NCBI RefSeq assembly: GCF_963677075.1
Contig: NZ_OY781873.1
Location: 1,426,001 to 1,490,000, forward strand
Direction of reading: 5' to 3'
Length of the DNA stretch: 64,000 bases
From: an uncultured Sphaerochaeta sp.
GTDB taxonomy: Bacteria; Spirochaetota; Spirochaetia; Sphaerochaetales; Sphaerochaetaceae
The notes under the pieces are model-generated. The model had not been told where the DNA came from, made no database searches, and saw nothing but the letters and a program-made list of their open reading frames with translations. The position numbers were made by a program, and so were the translations under genes. Shown here one piece after another: positions 8,990 to 17,421 of the stretch. Each line of letters opens with the position of its first letter. Within the stretch, counting starts at the first letter, position 1.

Positions 8990-9541
8990 ATGAAAAGAAC
9001 GATGATATTTTCCACTATTGTGCTCTTTCTTCTACTGGGTTGCAACCAGTTCCTATTCTCTGGAACCTTCCCCGAGGAAAAAGTGAAGAGTTTTGCTGAT
9101 GTTGATTTTACATTCCCTACAGATCTCATCAAAGATTCCCCTGTCCTGATTGCCTTGAATATTGGTACCTCCAGGGAAAATGGGGAGGTACAGCAAGAAG
9201 CGCTAATCGCTTGGCAAGATGCGGTTGAAGGGAGTGATGCTTCACTACGCTATGCCCCGTTCTACCACATCTCCGTCATAGAAGGAGCTCCCTTCTTTGT
9301 CCGTGGGGCTATCCGCAGGGGGCTTGCTGAAAGTTTTGAAGGATTGATTGACCCAGAGCGAGGTGGTGTGTTGTTTCTCTCCAAAGCAGAGAAATTTGCC
9401 GAGCAGGCAGAGATCCCCATCGATGGGGAGCCAACACTGGTGGTAGTCAGTACCGATGGTACGATTACAGGCTATGTGAAGGGGCAGGTGAATTCTCTTA
9501 CGCTTTCCACACTTGTTGCTCTCTGGGAGAAGGCAACGTGA
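8990..9541 (+). CDS. Predicted lipoprotein of unknown function
   Basis: A 183-residue protein whose N-terminus is a lipoprotein signal peptide with the lipobox LLLGC near residue 18. The mature part has alternating strands and helices, and a PTLVVVSTDGTITGYVKG segment that recalls thioredoxin-like folds, but no CxxC motif. The start at 8990 gives a normal signal peptide; the frame extends upstream to 8930 without support. The stop overlaps the GTG start of the next gene, so the two are translationally coupled. Confidence 0.6.
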   Translation: MKRTMIFSTIVLFLLLGCNQFLFSGTFPEEKVKSFADVDFTFPTDLIKDSPVLIALNIGTSRENGEVQQEALIAWQDAVEGSDASLRYAPFYHISVIEGAPFFVRGAIRRGLAESFEGLIDPERGGVLFLSKAEKFAEQAEIPIDGEPTLVVVSTDGTITGYVKGQVNSLTLSTLVALWEKAT

Positions 9542-9846
9542 ACCACTCCTTCTTTGCCCAAGTCTATGAAATCGTAGGCCGAATTCCAGAGGGGAAGGTA
9601 GCCTCCTATGGGCAGATCGCCTGCATGCTTGGTAGTCCAAGTAATGCCCGAATTGTGGGGTGGGCCATGCGAAAGTGCTCCTCTGCGCTCCCATGGCATC
9701 GGGTAATCCGATCAGATGGAAGCCTCGCAAACAAAGACTTCTATGAGCTCCAACGAGTAATGCTTGAGTCAGAGGGAATATCCTTTCTCTCTGATGGAAC
9801 GATTGCCATGGAAATGTATCAGTGGAATCCTGGTTTTCAGGATTGA
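9538..9846 (+). CDS. Alkyltransferase-like protein (ATL), DNA-damage sensor
   Basis: A 102-residue protein matching the DNA-binding domain of O6-methylguanine methyltransferases, with VYEIVGRIPEGKVASYGQIA and a helix-turn-helix. The active site reads PWHRVI instead of PCHRV, so the acceptor cysteine is replaced by tryptophan. That replacement defines alkyltransferase-like proteins, which bind O6-alkylguanine without repairing it and hand the lesion to nucleotide excision repair. The start is GTG at 9538, which overlaps the preceding stop as GTGA with GGAGAAGG upstream. The gene converges on and overlaps the Acr3 gene by ten bases. Confidence 0.88.
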   Translation: MNHSFFAQVYEIVGRIPEGKVASYGQIACMLGSPSNARIVGWAMRKCSSALPWHRVIRSDGSLANKDFYELQRVMLESEGISFLSDGTIAMEMYQWNPGFQD

Positions 9847-10895
9847 GGTGTAGGAAACCAGCGCTTGGTTCGGTTTGCTATACCCACCAAGGTCAACATT
9901 ACGGGAACCTCCACCAAAACCCCAACTACGGTCGCTATGGTAGCTCCTGATTGTAGTCCAAAGACTGAGATAGCGACTGCTACAGCTAATTCAAAGAAGT
10001 TCGAGGCCCCAATCATTCCAGCTGGTGCTGCCACATCATGGGGCAATTTCCATGCTTTGGCCCAAAGATAGGCTATGAAGAAGATGAGGAATGTCTGGAT
10101 GATGAGTGGTATGGCTATCAACACGATATTAAGCGGGTTGTCTATGATTGTCTGACCTTGGAATGAGAAAATGATAATCAGGGTAAGAAGCAAGCCGGTA
10201 ATGGTCACATTGCTGAATTTGGGAATGAAGGTATTTTCAAAGTATTCGAGGCCATGACTGCGTGTGATCAGCACACGACTGAACCATCCAGCCCCAAGGG
10301 GAATGACCACAAAGAGCACCACCGAGAGGAAGAGGGTCATCCAGGGGATGCTTATGCCACTTATTCCGAGTAGCAGTCCCACGATGGGTACGAATGCTGC
10401 AAGAATGATGAGATCGTTGGTTGCAACCTGAACTAAGGTATACGCTGGATTACCTCTGGTGAGATGGCTCCATACAAATACCATTGCAGTACAGGGCGCA
10501 GCCCCCAGGAGAACAGCCCCTGCCAGGTACTCCCTGGCAAGGCTTTCGGGAATGATGGCCTTGTACACGATAAAGAAAAAGAAGAAGGCGATGGCATACA
10601 TGCTGAAAGGCTTGATAAGCCAGTTGGTTATCCAGGTAATCATAAGGCCTTTTGGATTTTGCCCAACTTGCTTGATGCTATGAAAATCGACCTTGAGCAT
10701 CATGGGGTAGATCATGAGCCAGATCAGGATAGCTACAGGAATTGATACATTTGCATATTCAAACCGGGAGAGAAAATGAGGAATCTGGGGAAGATATACA
10801 CCGATCAATACACCTGTGGCCATGCAAAGAAGCACCCATAGAGTCAGGTATCGTTCAAAGAAGCTGATCCCTGTTATATTGTTCTTGTTGCTCAC
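9837..10895 (-). CDS. acr3: Arsenite efflux pump, Acr3 family
   Basis: A 352-residue protein with about ten membrane segments. It contains the conserved Acr3 block LLGAAPCTAMVFVWS, whose cysteine is required for arsenite transport in studied members, and TLVQVATNDLIIL. It extrudes arsenite across the inner membrane. It is divergent from an ArsR-type repressor gene, the classic arrangement. No arsenate reductase gene is adjacent. Confidence 0.93.
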   Translation of the reverse strand: MSNKNNITGISFFERYLTLWVLLCMATGVLIGVYLPQIPHFLSRFEYANVSIPVAILIWLMIYPMMLKVDFHSIKQVGQNPKGLMITWITNWLIKPFSMYAIAFFFFFIVYKAIIPESLAREYLAGAVLLGAAPCTAMVFVWSHLTRGNPAYTLVQVATNDLIILAAFVPIVGLLLGISGISIPWMTLFLSVVLFVVIPLGAGWFSRVLITRSHGLEYFENTFIPKFSNVTITGLLLTLIIIFSFQGQTIIDNPLNIVLIAIPLIIQTFLIFFIAYLWAKAWKLPHDVAAPAGMIGASNFFELAVAVAISVFGLQSGATIATVVGVLVEVPVMLTLVGIANRTKRWFPTPQS

Positions 10896-11119
10896 AAAAC
10901 ACCCCCCTCCGCAATAATGTCTAGCAAAACTATAGGATTATATATAGAAGTTTGTCAATATAACTCTGAATAAGATAGTATGTAGATCAATTTATACTAC
11001 AAACAAATATATACATTAAAATATAATAAAAAATTTTTAAGTGTTACTTCATGACATGTGATATGCTATATATATTGACATCTATCTATTTATATTTCAT
11101 GATTTTTATAGAGGTTGCA
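10896..11119. promoter_or_regulatory. Divergent acr3/arsR control region
   Basis: A very AT-rich 224-base intergenic region. Minus-strand TTGACA at 10958-10953 could serve acr3. Plus-strand TTGACA (11075-11080) is followed after 17 bases by CATGAT (11098-11103) and could serve arsR with a very short leader. No clear ArsR palindrome was identified by eye. Confidence 0.45.
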
Positions 11120-11446
11120 ATGAACATCGATTTTGAAAACGGTTCCCATTTATTGAAGGCCATCGCAGACCCAACGAGGATATGTATTGTCCATATTCTC
11201 AGTTGTGGAGAGTTGTGTGTTTGTGAGATACAGAAGTATTTCAATATAAGCCAACCGACCCTCTCCCATCATTTAACCATACTCAAAAATGTAGGAATCA
11301 TCACCGCATCGAGAAAGGGCAAATGGATGTATTATGGGATCAACAGGGAGAAGGTGAAGCTTCTCACAGGGTTCTTGGATACGGTATTCTTGCCAGGTGA
11401 TGCATGTCTATGCAAAGTGCTCAATGAAGATGGTCCCTCCTGCTAA
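11120..11446 (+). CDS. arsR: ArsR-family metalloid-responsive repressor
   Basis: A 108-residue winged-helix protein. ELCVCEIQKYFNISQPTLS carries the CxC metal-binding pair in the recognition-helix region, typical of arsenite-sensing ArsR proteins, and the C-terminus has a further CLC. It would repress itself and the divergent acr3 gene until arsenite binds. The start at 11120 is chosen because GAGG precedes it and the fold begins there; the open frame upstream is hydrophobic and unlike the family. Confidence 0.9.
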   Translation: MNIDFENGSHLLKAIADPTRICIVHILSCGELCVCEIQKYFNISQPTLSHHLTILKNVGIITASRKGKWMYYGINREKVKLLTGFLDTVFLPGDACLCKVLNEDGPSC

Positions 11447-11542
11447 TGCACAGCATAGTTTACATGGAACAGCCTAAGTAACCCTCCGTGCTCTACGGGT
11501 GTTGAAACGATATAATCAGGTATAGGTCTATTCAACAAAAAG

Positions 11543-11562
11543 GGGCACATTTGGATGTGCCC
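11543..11562 (-). terminator. Rho-independent terminator of the TRAP-GDPD operon
   Basis: Minus-strand GGGCACAT and ATGTGCCC form an 8-bp stem with a four-base loop, followed by CTTTTTGTTG. It stands just after the phosphodiesterase gene. Confidence 0.75.
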
Positions 11563-11585
11563 ACAATCCTAGACATATTGTAGAT

Positions 11586-12353
11586 TCAGCTGTTTTCCTG
11601 CGCATCCACAAACGCATGTTGTATAGTTATCTGTTTTTCCACAAACGCCCTGCACACATCAGGGTAATTGGTGAAAACGCCATCACATCCCCAATTGTAG
11701 CAGTCTATAAGTTCATGCATGGTGTTTACCGTCCAGACATTAACCTGAATCTGGTGATCGTGACACTCCTGTACTGCCTCCTTGCTCATGGTGCAGTAAG
11801 GTGGGTGGAAACACTCAAACCCAAACTTCTGGGCAGCATGACCTGCATTGACCAACCCGGTCTCAGGAACAAGAGCTCCACACAGGATGGAAGGGGCAAT
11901 AGCCTTCACGGCACATAAACTGAGATGGTTGAAAGAGGAGATCAGGGTTCTCTCTTCCAGCTGGTAACGGCTTACCATCTCCAGGGTCTTCTCCTCAATC
12001 TCAGGGTAATAAATGACACTGCTCTTGATTTCGATGTTGGTAACCAGATTTGTGGTTGCCACCCATGTGCAGTACTCCTCAAAGGTGGGGATGGTCATGA
12101 ATGTATTTGCTAGTTGGCTCTTTGCAGCTGCATTACACGTTTTCAGTTCTTCCAGTGTATAGTCACAAACGCGTCCTGTGTGGTCTGTGGTTCTATCAAG
12201 GGTTTCATCATGGATTACCACCAACTCACCGTCCTTGGTCAGTTGGACATCGAGTTCAATGCCATCACTGCCTGCTTCCCAGGCCTTCTGGAAAGCAAGC
12301 ATGGTGTTCTCTGGGTAAAACCCACTATACCCTCGGTGGGCGAAAATCTTCAC
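11586..12353 (-). CDS. ugpQ: Glycerophosphodiester phosphodiesterase
   Basis: A 255-residue TIM-barrel enzyme with the family motifs FAHRGYSGFYPENTM (catalytic His and Arg), DGIELDVQLTKDG (metal ligands) and VVIHDETLDRTT. It would hydrolyse glycerophosphodiesters to glycerol 3-phosphate and an alcohol. No signal peptide is seen, so it acts in the cytoplasm. The start is taken as GTG at 12353, eight bases after GGAGG; an upstream TTG at 12368 is less likely. It follows the TRAP permease gene after 21 bases, so its substrate may enter through that transporter. Confidence 0.9.
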   Translation of the reverse strand: MKIFAHRGYSGFYPENTMLAFQKAWEAGSDGIELDVQLTKDGELVVIHDETLDRTTDHTGRVCDYTLEELKTCNAAAKSQLANTFMTIPTFEEYCTWVATTNLVTNIEIKSSVIYYPEIEEKTLEMVSRYQLEERTLISSFNHLSLCAVKAIAPSILCGALVPETGLVNAGHAAQKFGFECFHPPYCTMSKEAVQECHDHQIQVNVWTVNTMHELIDCYNWGCDGVFTNYPDVCRAFVEKQITIQHAFVDAQENS

Positions 12354-12374
12354 AATAGGTACCTCCAATAGTAA

Positions 12375-13670
12375 TCAGGCAACCCCATAGAGCAAGTTAG
12401 GCACGATGAGGGTGATAATGGGAATATACGTTACAAGAATCAGTGAGATCAGCAGGGCAACAATGAAAGGAATGACCTCCTTCACGAAATCCTGCAAACT
12501 GCATCGGGTGATGCTGCAGCAGGTAAACATCATTGAACCGAATGGGGGTGTAAGTCCTCCGATCATGATATTCACAATGCAGATCAAACCAAAATGGATA
12601 ACATCAATACCGAGCTGGGTCACCACCGGCACGAGCAAGGGAGCGAGAATGATCATTGCAGCTCCTCCCTCAAGGAACATTCCCATTACAAGGAAGAGGA
12701 CGTTGATGATCATCAGCATCAGGTACTTATTCTGGGTGATGGTAAGCAGTCCACTTGCCATTGCCTGAGGGATGCGTTCCCAGTTCAGGTAGTATCCAAA
12801 GACAGAGGCAGAGACGATGATCAGAACTACACCGCTGGTTCCAAAGATGGTTTCTCTTAATACAGGGATGATGTGTTCCTTTCTCAGTTCCTTGTAGATA
12901 AACTTTCCTACGATGATGCAGTACAGCACTGCTACTGCTCCAGCCTCGGAAGGAGTAAACATGCCGATTCGAAGTCCTGCAATGATACCAAAGGGGAAGA
13001 GCAGGGCCCATATGGAATCGCGAAGCTGATGAACAACTTCCTTTGTCCCAGCTTTCTTCTCTCGTACAGGCTGGTAGCCACGACGCTTTGAGATGATGGA
13101 GACAGTCACCATCAAGCTGATGGTCATAATCAGGCCAGGGACATATCCTGCAGCAAACATCCGTCCAACCGATGCATTGGCGATCAAGGCATAGATGATC
13201 AGGTTGATCCCAGGTGGAATGACCGGAGTGACAGCAGAGGATGCAGCGGTAATCGCTGTAGAGAATGCCCTGTCGTACCCTCTTTTTTCCATCTCGGGAA
13301 CCAGCATCTTGCTCTGCATTGCCGCGTCAGCATTTGCTGAACCGGAAACCCCTCCCATAAGCAGGCTCAACAGTACATTGACCTGCGCCATGCCTCCTGC
13401 CATATGGCCGGTAAGGACATCAGCGAACTGCATCAATTTCTTGCTGATACCAGCATAGTTCATGATCGATCCTGCCATTACAAAGAAGGGGATGGCTAGA
13501 AGCGGGAAGGATTGGGTACTGGTGACAAACTTCTGGAGGATCAAGTCAACCGGACTGCTGGTATCGATTACCGCAAAGTAGAAGAGTGAGGACCCAAACA
13601 GTGCATAGGCGATGGGAATGCTTGAGAAGTACAGGATGAATACCAGGATGATGGGGAGGTAGGCAATCAT
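12375..13670 (-). CDS. dctM: TRAP transporter large permease (DctM)
   Basis: A 431-residue protein with about 12 hydrophobic segments and the DctM features FPLLAIPFFVMAGSIMN, GGVSGSANADAA and VIPPGINLIIYA. It is the main membrane subunit of a tripartite ATP-independent carboxylate-type importer driven by an ion gradient. Its start overlaps the stop of the small permease gene by four bases. Confidence 0.93.
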   Translation of the reverse strand: MIAYLPIILVFILYFSSIPIAYALFGSSLFYFAVIDTSSPVDLILQKFVTSTQSFPLLAIPFFVMAGSIMNYAGISKKLMQFADVLTGHMAGGMAQVNVLLSLLMGGVSGSANADAAMQSKMLVPEMEKRGYDRAFSTAITAASSAVTPVIPPGINLIIYALIANASVGRMFAAGYVPGLIMTISLMVTVSIISKRRGYQPVREKKAGTKEVVHQLRDSIWALLFPFGIIAGLRIGMFTPSEAGAVAVLYCIIVGKFIYKELRKEHIIPVLRETIFGTSGVVLIIVSASVFGYYLNWERIPQAMASGLLTITQNKYLMLMIINVLFLVMGMFLEGGAAMIILAPLLVPVVTQLGIDVIHFGLICIVNIMIGGLTPPFGSMMFTCCSITRCSLQDFVKEVIPFIVALLISLILVTYIPIITLIVPNLLYGVA

Positions 13671-14152
13671 GTGGTACCTCCTTGTGCAGGCTGTTTAATA
13701 TCCTTGACCAGGAAATAGATTGAATAGATGGTTGTCAGTGCAAAGCTGACGAGAATCGATGAACTGATGTATGCAGTCGAAATTCCCAGTACCGGTGTGG
13801 GTTTCTTATAGGAGAGCGAGAGATAAATGACTGCAATATAGGTTATATATCCATTGATCAACAGTAGGACAAGATCAACGATGATGGTGATTGTTTTCTT
13901 TGTTTTAGGGGGGCAGAGATTGACCAGCATATCGACACCTACATGGGCTCGATGCTTGTATCCTGCGGCAGCGCCTATGAAGACCGACCAGACAAAGCAG
14001 GCGGTTGCAACTTCCTCTGACCAGTAAATGCCGGTTTTCAGGAAGTAGCGCGTGAAGACATTGAGCATGACCAAGACAGTGGTGACAATAATGGCAGCAC
14101 TGGCGATGACGAGCTCAAGGTTGGATAGCACTTTCTTTACGGCTTGGTGCAT
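13667..14152 (-). CDS. dctQ: TRAP transporter small permease (DctQ)
   Basis: A 161-residue protein with four hydrophobic helices and the DctQ block NVFTRYFLKTGIYWSEEVA, then GYKHRAHVGVDML. It pairs with the large permease. AAGGAG lies upstream. The gene sits between the binding-protein and large-permease genes, overlapping the latter as ATGA. Confidence 0.9.
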   Translation of the reverse strand: MHQAVKKVLSNLELVIASAAIIVTTVLVMLNVFTRYFLKTGIYWSEEVATACFVWSVFIGAAAGYKHRAHVGVDMLVNLCPPKTKKTITIIVDLVLLLINGYITYIAVIYLSLSYKKPTPVLGISTAYISSSILVSFALTTIYSIYFLVKDIKQPAQGGTT

Positions 14153-14248
14153 TGATCACGTTCTCCTTGAAGATAAAGTACAGGTCGAAGACGACCAGTG
14201 TTTTGTAGCATACACCGACAATCCTCGACCTGTATAGGACAGATACAC

Positions 14249-15261
14249 TTACTTGGGCATCTTGGCCAATTCGTCCTGCAGAATCTGATAGATGCCAGGA
14301 GTGACACCCTTCATGTTCTCGTAGACGCTGGTAACAGTGGCAGCAAATGCAGCAGAGTCAACTTCGTTGAACTTGTTGCCTTGAGCCTCGAGTTTTGCTT
14401 TTGTGGCCTCATAATTGTTGGAAATCTCACCGATCATGTGCTTTGCACCAGCGGTGAACTCTTCCTCGATAATGGTCTGATACTCTTCAGGAATTGCGTT
14501 GAAGACATCAACATTGATGTATACACCACAAGTTCCGAGGAAATGCTGGGTAAGAGCCATGTTCTTGGCAACTTCAGCACTACCATTGGACCCATACGCA
14601 TCCATGGTGCCTTCCAGGCCGTCAACAACACCCTGCTGTACTGCGCTGAGGGTTTCGCTGAACCCGAGGGGGGTAGCGGTTGCACCCATTGCATTGATGG
14701 TATCGATGAACAACTGGCTTCCAGGAGTCCTGATTTTCATTCCCTGGAGATCAGCAGGGGTGGTGATGACCTTGTTGGTCTTCATGTTCCTGAAACCGAA
14801 GATATAATCCAGAGCCAAAACCTTGATTCTGTGCTTCTCTTCCAGTTCTTTCAGCATGCCTTTCACCAATCGGTCTGGATCATGTACTCATACTCGTCAA
14901 AGCTCTTGTACAGCATTGGGCCAACCAAGGCGTTGAAATCGGGAACATAGTCACCAAGGTATGATGGATCCTCAACACTGATGAAGTCTGCACCACGGGC
15001 AACCTGCTCAACTCCGTCCTTGTAGACAGCCAGCTGGCTCTGTGGGTAGTGCTGTATCTCAATTGCACCATTGGTGCGGTCGCTGATATTCTTGACAACG
15101 ATGTCAAGAGATTTTGTCAGCTGTTCATTGGGTGCGAATACGTGGCTCATTTTCAGTACGAGCTTATAATCGTCCCCAGTTGCTGCTTCCTTGCTTCCTT
15201 GGGCCATGACCGGCATGACTACCAGAGCCAGAATCAATAGGGTAAATAGAACTTTTTTCAT
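14249..15261 (-). pseudogene. dctP: TRAP transporter solute-binding protein (DctP), frameshifted
   Basis: Two adjacent frames together encode one DctP protein of about 335 residues. The first part (15261-14863) has a signal peptide ending VMAQGSKEA and a family body through MLYKSFDEYEYMIQTD, then stops. The second (14869-14249) continues in another frame with VKGMLKELEEKHRIKVLALDY and the conserved GMKIRTPGSQLF segment. Reading across GATTGG near 14870 needs one extra base, for example GATTTGG, so a single base is missing. No slippery heptamer is seen, so programmed frameshifting is unlikely. It may be a true recent mutation or a sequencing error. AGGAGG precedes the start, and a strong promoter lies upstream. 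Confidence 0.8.
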
Positions 15262-15302
15262 TCTTTCCTCCTGAATGCATCTTGAGTTTAAAGATTAAGC
15301 AG

Positions 15303-15316
15303 AATTAAGCTTAATT
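15303..15316. repeat. Perfect palindrome in the TRAP operon leader
   Basis: AATTAAGCTTAATT is a 14-base perfect palindrome about 20 bases downstream of the predicted -10 box. The position suits an operator, but no regulator can be named. Confidence 0.4.
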
Positions 15317-15336
15317 TCTACAACTCTTTTTTCTTT

Positions 15337-15365
15337 AGCATACGGGATGAATTTCCAAATGTCAA
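15337..15365 (-). promoter_or_regulatory. Promoter of the TRAP transporter operon
   Basis: On the minus strand TTGACA (15365-15360) is followed after 17 bases by TATGCT (15342-15337). The spacing is ideal and both boxes are close to consensus. Confidence 0.75.
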
Positions 15366-15605
15366 AACAGTTTTTATGAAAAAAGTATGAATGGCGAATT
15401 AATGGTACTTTTGGATACAATTATTGGGCAAAATTTCAAAAATAATGTTTAATATTGCTGAATATATTACATATGTATATCTTTACAAGATACATTTTTC
15501 TTGTATGAATCTGTACAATCTTGATGATTTGACCGTTCCTTCCTCTATCCTTCTCATATACCCTTTGATATTATTTTTGCCCAGCAGGTCTGGGAGGCCT
15601 GAATT

Positions 15606-16031
15606 ATGAAACTACTTCGGTTGCTTTTATTGCTTATACATGTGTTTGTTGGGTTAGGTGCACTTGCAGGTGGATATGCTTGCTTGGTTGACCCTGTAAC
15701 TCCTCTTAGCGCTACAACTGATATGTTGCAGGGGTCTCCATTTTCTACCTTTCTGATTCCTGGCATTGTTCTATTTGGACTGTTTGGAGTTGGTAATCTG
15801 GTCAGTATCATACTCTTGTCAAAGCAGAACAAGTATCTTGGGTATGTTGCTGGCCTGCTCGGAGGATCCATGATTGTGTGGATTGTGGTACAGGTCCTAA
15901 TCATTAAAACCGTGGTTTTCCTCCATGTACTTTTCTTCACAATCGGAGCAATCCAGGGCTTGATCAGCCTTTTTTTCCTCTATAAAGAGGGGCTATTCCC
16001 CTGGAACTTGATCAAAGGAAAGAAAGTATGA
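15606..16031 (+). CDS. Hypothetical four-helix membrane protein
   Basis: A 141-residue hydrophobic protein with four predicted membrane helices and a basic C-terminus (LIKGKKV). GGGAGG lies upstream of the ATG. The family is not recognised and no neighbouring gene suggests a role; it stands alone between the TRAP operon and the sugar regulator gene. Confidence 0.6.
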   Translation: MKLLRLLLLLIHVFVGLGALAGGYACLVDPVTPLSATTDMLQGSPFSTFLIPGIVLFGLFGVGNLVSIILLSKQNKYLGYVAGLLGGSMIVWIVVQVLIIKTVVFLHVLFFTIGAIQGLISLFFLYKEGLFPWNLIKGKKV

Positions 16032-16186
16032 GGATGAAAAACCACTAGATTCTATAGCCATTTGTTATCGTAGAAGTAGATAAAGAGGGAATAAGTAAAT
16101 ATTTATCGCCCTCTTTAATATTTAGATTAGATAGCAAATACTTGGAATACAAAGAAAGTGGTGACTGTTTTCTCTTAATCGTCTTT

Positions 16187-17266
16187 TTATGTGGAGCCGC
16201 CAAGTCTCAAAGAAAAGTTTGTAAGAACTTGGCTAACTGGTTTTTCAGGAAAACTCAGTCTGGCAAGCATTGTTTGAACAGCTAAAACTGCAATCTCATG
16301 GCACGGTTGTACAATTGTTGTGATAGAAGGATAGATTTCCTCCGCCAGTTTAGAGCCATCAAACCCTGCAATTCTAAAATCCTTTGGTATCGAAAAAGAT
16401 CTTCTCTGGAGTGCTCTAAGTACTTTTGCAGCGACATAATCATTCGAACATATAATATTCGAAGCTCCACTGTTCTTTAGTTTTACCCCAAGCTCTTCTT
16501 CCATTGTAAGGTTATGAAACCATGATTCTTGAGGCATGATTCCATGATCAACTAGTGCACTCTGAATCCCTTTCCATCGGAGCAAAACTGCTTGTCCAAA
16601 ATGTGGAAGTGTACAAAAATCAATTCTATCAGAGCCATTTTTAAGCATGTACTCTGCGAGTGTATAACCAGCACGAAAATTATCAATTGAAATAATATCA
16701 TTATTAAAACTCATTGGGAAACACTCTGTAGCACAGTCAATCACTACTACAGGAATACCAGCTGCTTCCAGCTTTTTAAGGATTAAGTCATTTGTAGTTT
16801 TACTGTTACTGGCCAACTCAACTGGAGCAATGAATACGCCATCCACATTCTGTTCAATATAATAATCAGTCATATGTTCAAGGCTATATAAATCAATGGA
16901 ACCTTGTGGAACTTGTCCTCCAAAAATTATATTATAATTAAACCTCTTAGAATACTCAGCGATTGCCTTAGCTACATTCCCAAAAAAGCCTTCCATGCGA
17001 AGAAGTGGGAAAATCAAACCAAACAAGGGAACAACTTCGTCTTGAACCGGTTTTTTTAATAAAAATGACCCAGAACCCACACGACTTTCTATGACTCCTT
17101 CATTTTGTAGTTGTTTTAATGCTTTATGCACCGTTGGTCTTGAAACAGAAAATTGTTCTGCCAATTTTGAAGCCGAAGGAATTTCATCGCCTACTTTATA
17201 GATAGGACTTTGCAACTGTTCAAGTAATTCGGAATATATTTCTGAATAAATATTATTTTTTCCCAT
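16187..17266 (-). CDS. GntR-type regulator with LacI-like sugar sensor domain
   Basis: A 359-residue protein. Residues 1-70 form a GntR winged helix (YKVGDEIPSASKLAEQFSVSRPTVHKALKQL), and the rest is a periplasmic-binding-protein-like sensor (DGVFIAPVELAS, NIICSNDYVAAKVLRAL, IAGFDGSKLAEEI). This layout is that of AraR-type repressors, which respond to a sugar. It is divergent from the split transketolase gene and is probably the local regulator of the sugar cluster. Its promoter (17313-17285) lies in the shared control region. Confidence 0.88.
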   Translation of the reverse strand: MGKNNIYSEIYSELLEQLQSPIYKVGDEIPSASKLAEQFSVSRPTVHKALKQLQNEGVIESRVGSGSFLLKKPVQDEVVPLFGLIFPLLRMEGFFGNVAKAIAEYSKRFNYNIIFGGQVPQGSIDLYSLEHMTDYYIEQNVDGVFIAPVELASNSKTTNDLILKKLEAAGIPVVVIDCATECFPMSFNNDIISIDNFRAGYTLAEYMLKNGSDRIDFCTLPHFGQAVLLRWKGIQSALVDHGIMPQESWFHNLTMEEELGVKLKNSGASNIICSNDYVAAKVLRALQRRSFSIPKDFRIAGFDGSKLAEEIYPSITTIVQPCHEIAVLAVQTMLARLSFPEKPVSQVLTNFSLRLGGST

Positions 17267-17284
17267 TAGGATACCTCAGCATAG

Positions 17285-17313
17285 AGAATAGTATATCTAA
17301 TTTTTTTTATCAA
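17285..17313 (-). promoter_or_regulatory. Promoter of the GntR-type regulator gene
   Basis: On the minus strand TTGATA (17313-17308) is followed after 17 bases by TATTCT (17290-17285). Confidence 0.6.
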
Positions 17314-17336
17314 TAGTTGGAAAAAAATAACGAATT

Positions 17337-17382
17337 AAATGTAAAATAAAAATTGACATTATATTTACAACTAATATATAGT
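17337..17382 (+). promoter_or_regulatory. Promoter of the transketolase genes with shared upstream box
   Basis: TTGACA (17353-17358) is followed by TATATA at 16 bases or TATAGT (17377-17382) at 18 bases. The block AAATGTAAAA, a short A-rich run and ATTGACA (17337-17358) recurs almost identically at 19243-19262 before the binding-protein gene. A short TACGTTCGTA dyad lies at 17391-17400, downstream of the -10 box. Confidence 0.65.
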
Positions 17383-17421
17383 TTTCAATATACGTTCGTA
17401 ATATATCTTATGGAGATTACA

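Larger units (their letters stand above)
15262..15605. other. AT-rich 344-base intergenic region
   Basis: The left part holds the TRAP operon promoter and a palindrome in its leader, annotated separately. In the rest, a TACAAGA/TCTTGTA inverted repeat lies near 15485-15506 and a GGGAGG ribosome site precedes the small membrane-protein gene. No gene is seen. Confidence 0.5.

Noticed and set aside
14863-14875. Programmed ribosomal frameshift joining the two DctP parts
   Set aside because: No slippery heptamer or downstream structure is visible, and solute-binding proteins are not known to use frameshifting. Mutation or sequencing error is simpler.
14198-14950. 250-residue plus-strand frame opposite dctP
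   Set aside because: It is antisense to the binding-protein gene and begins inside the TRAP operon; no supporting features.
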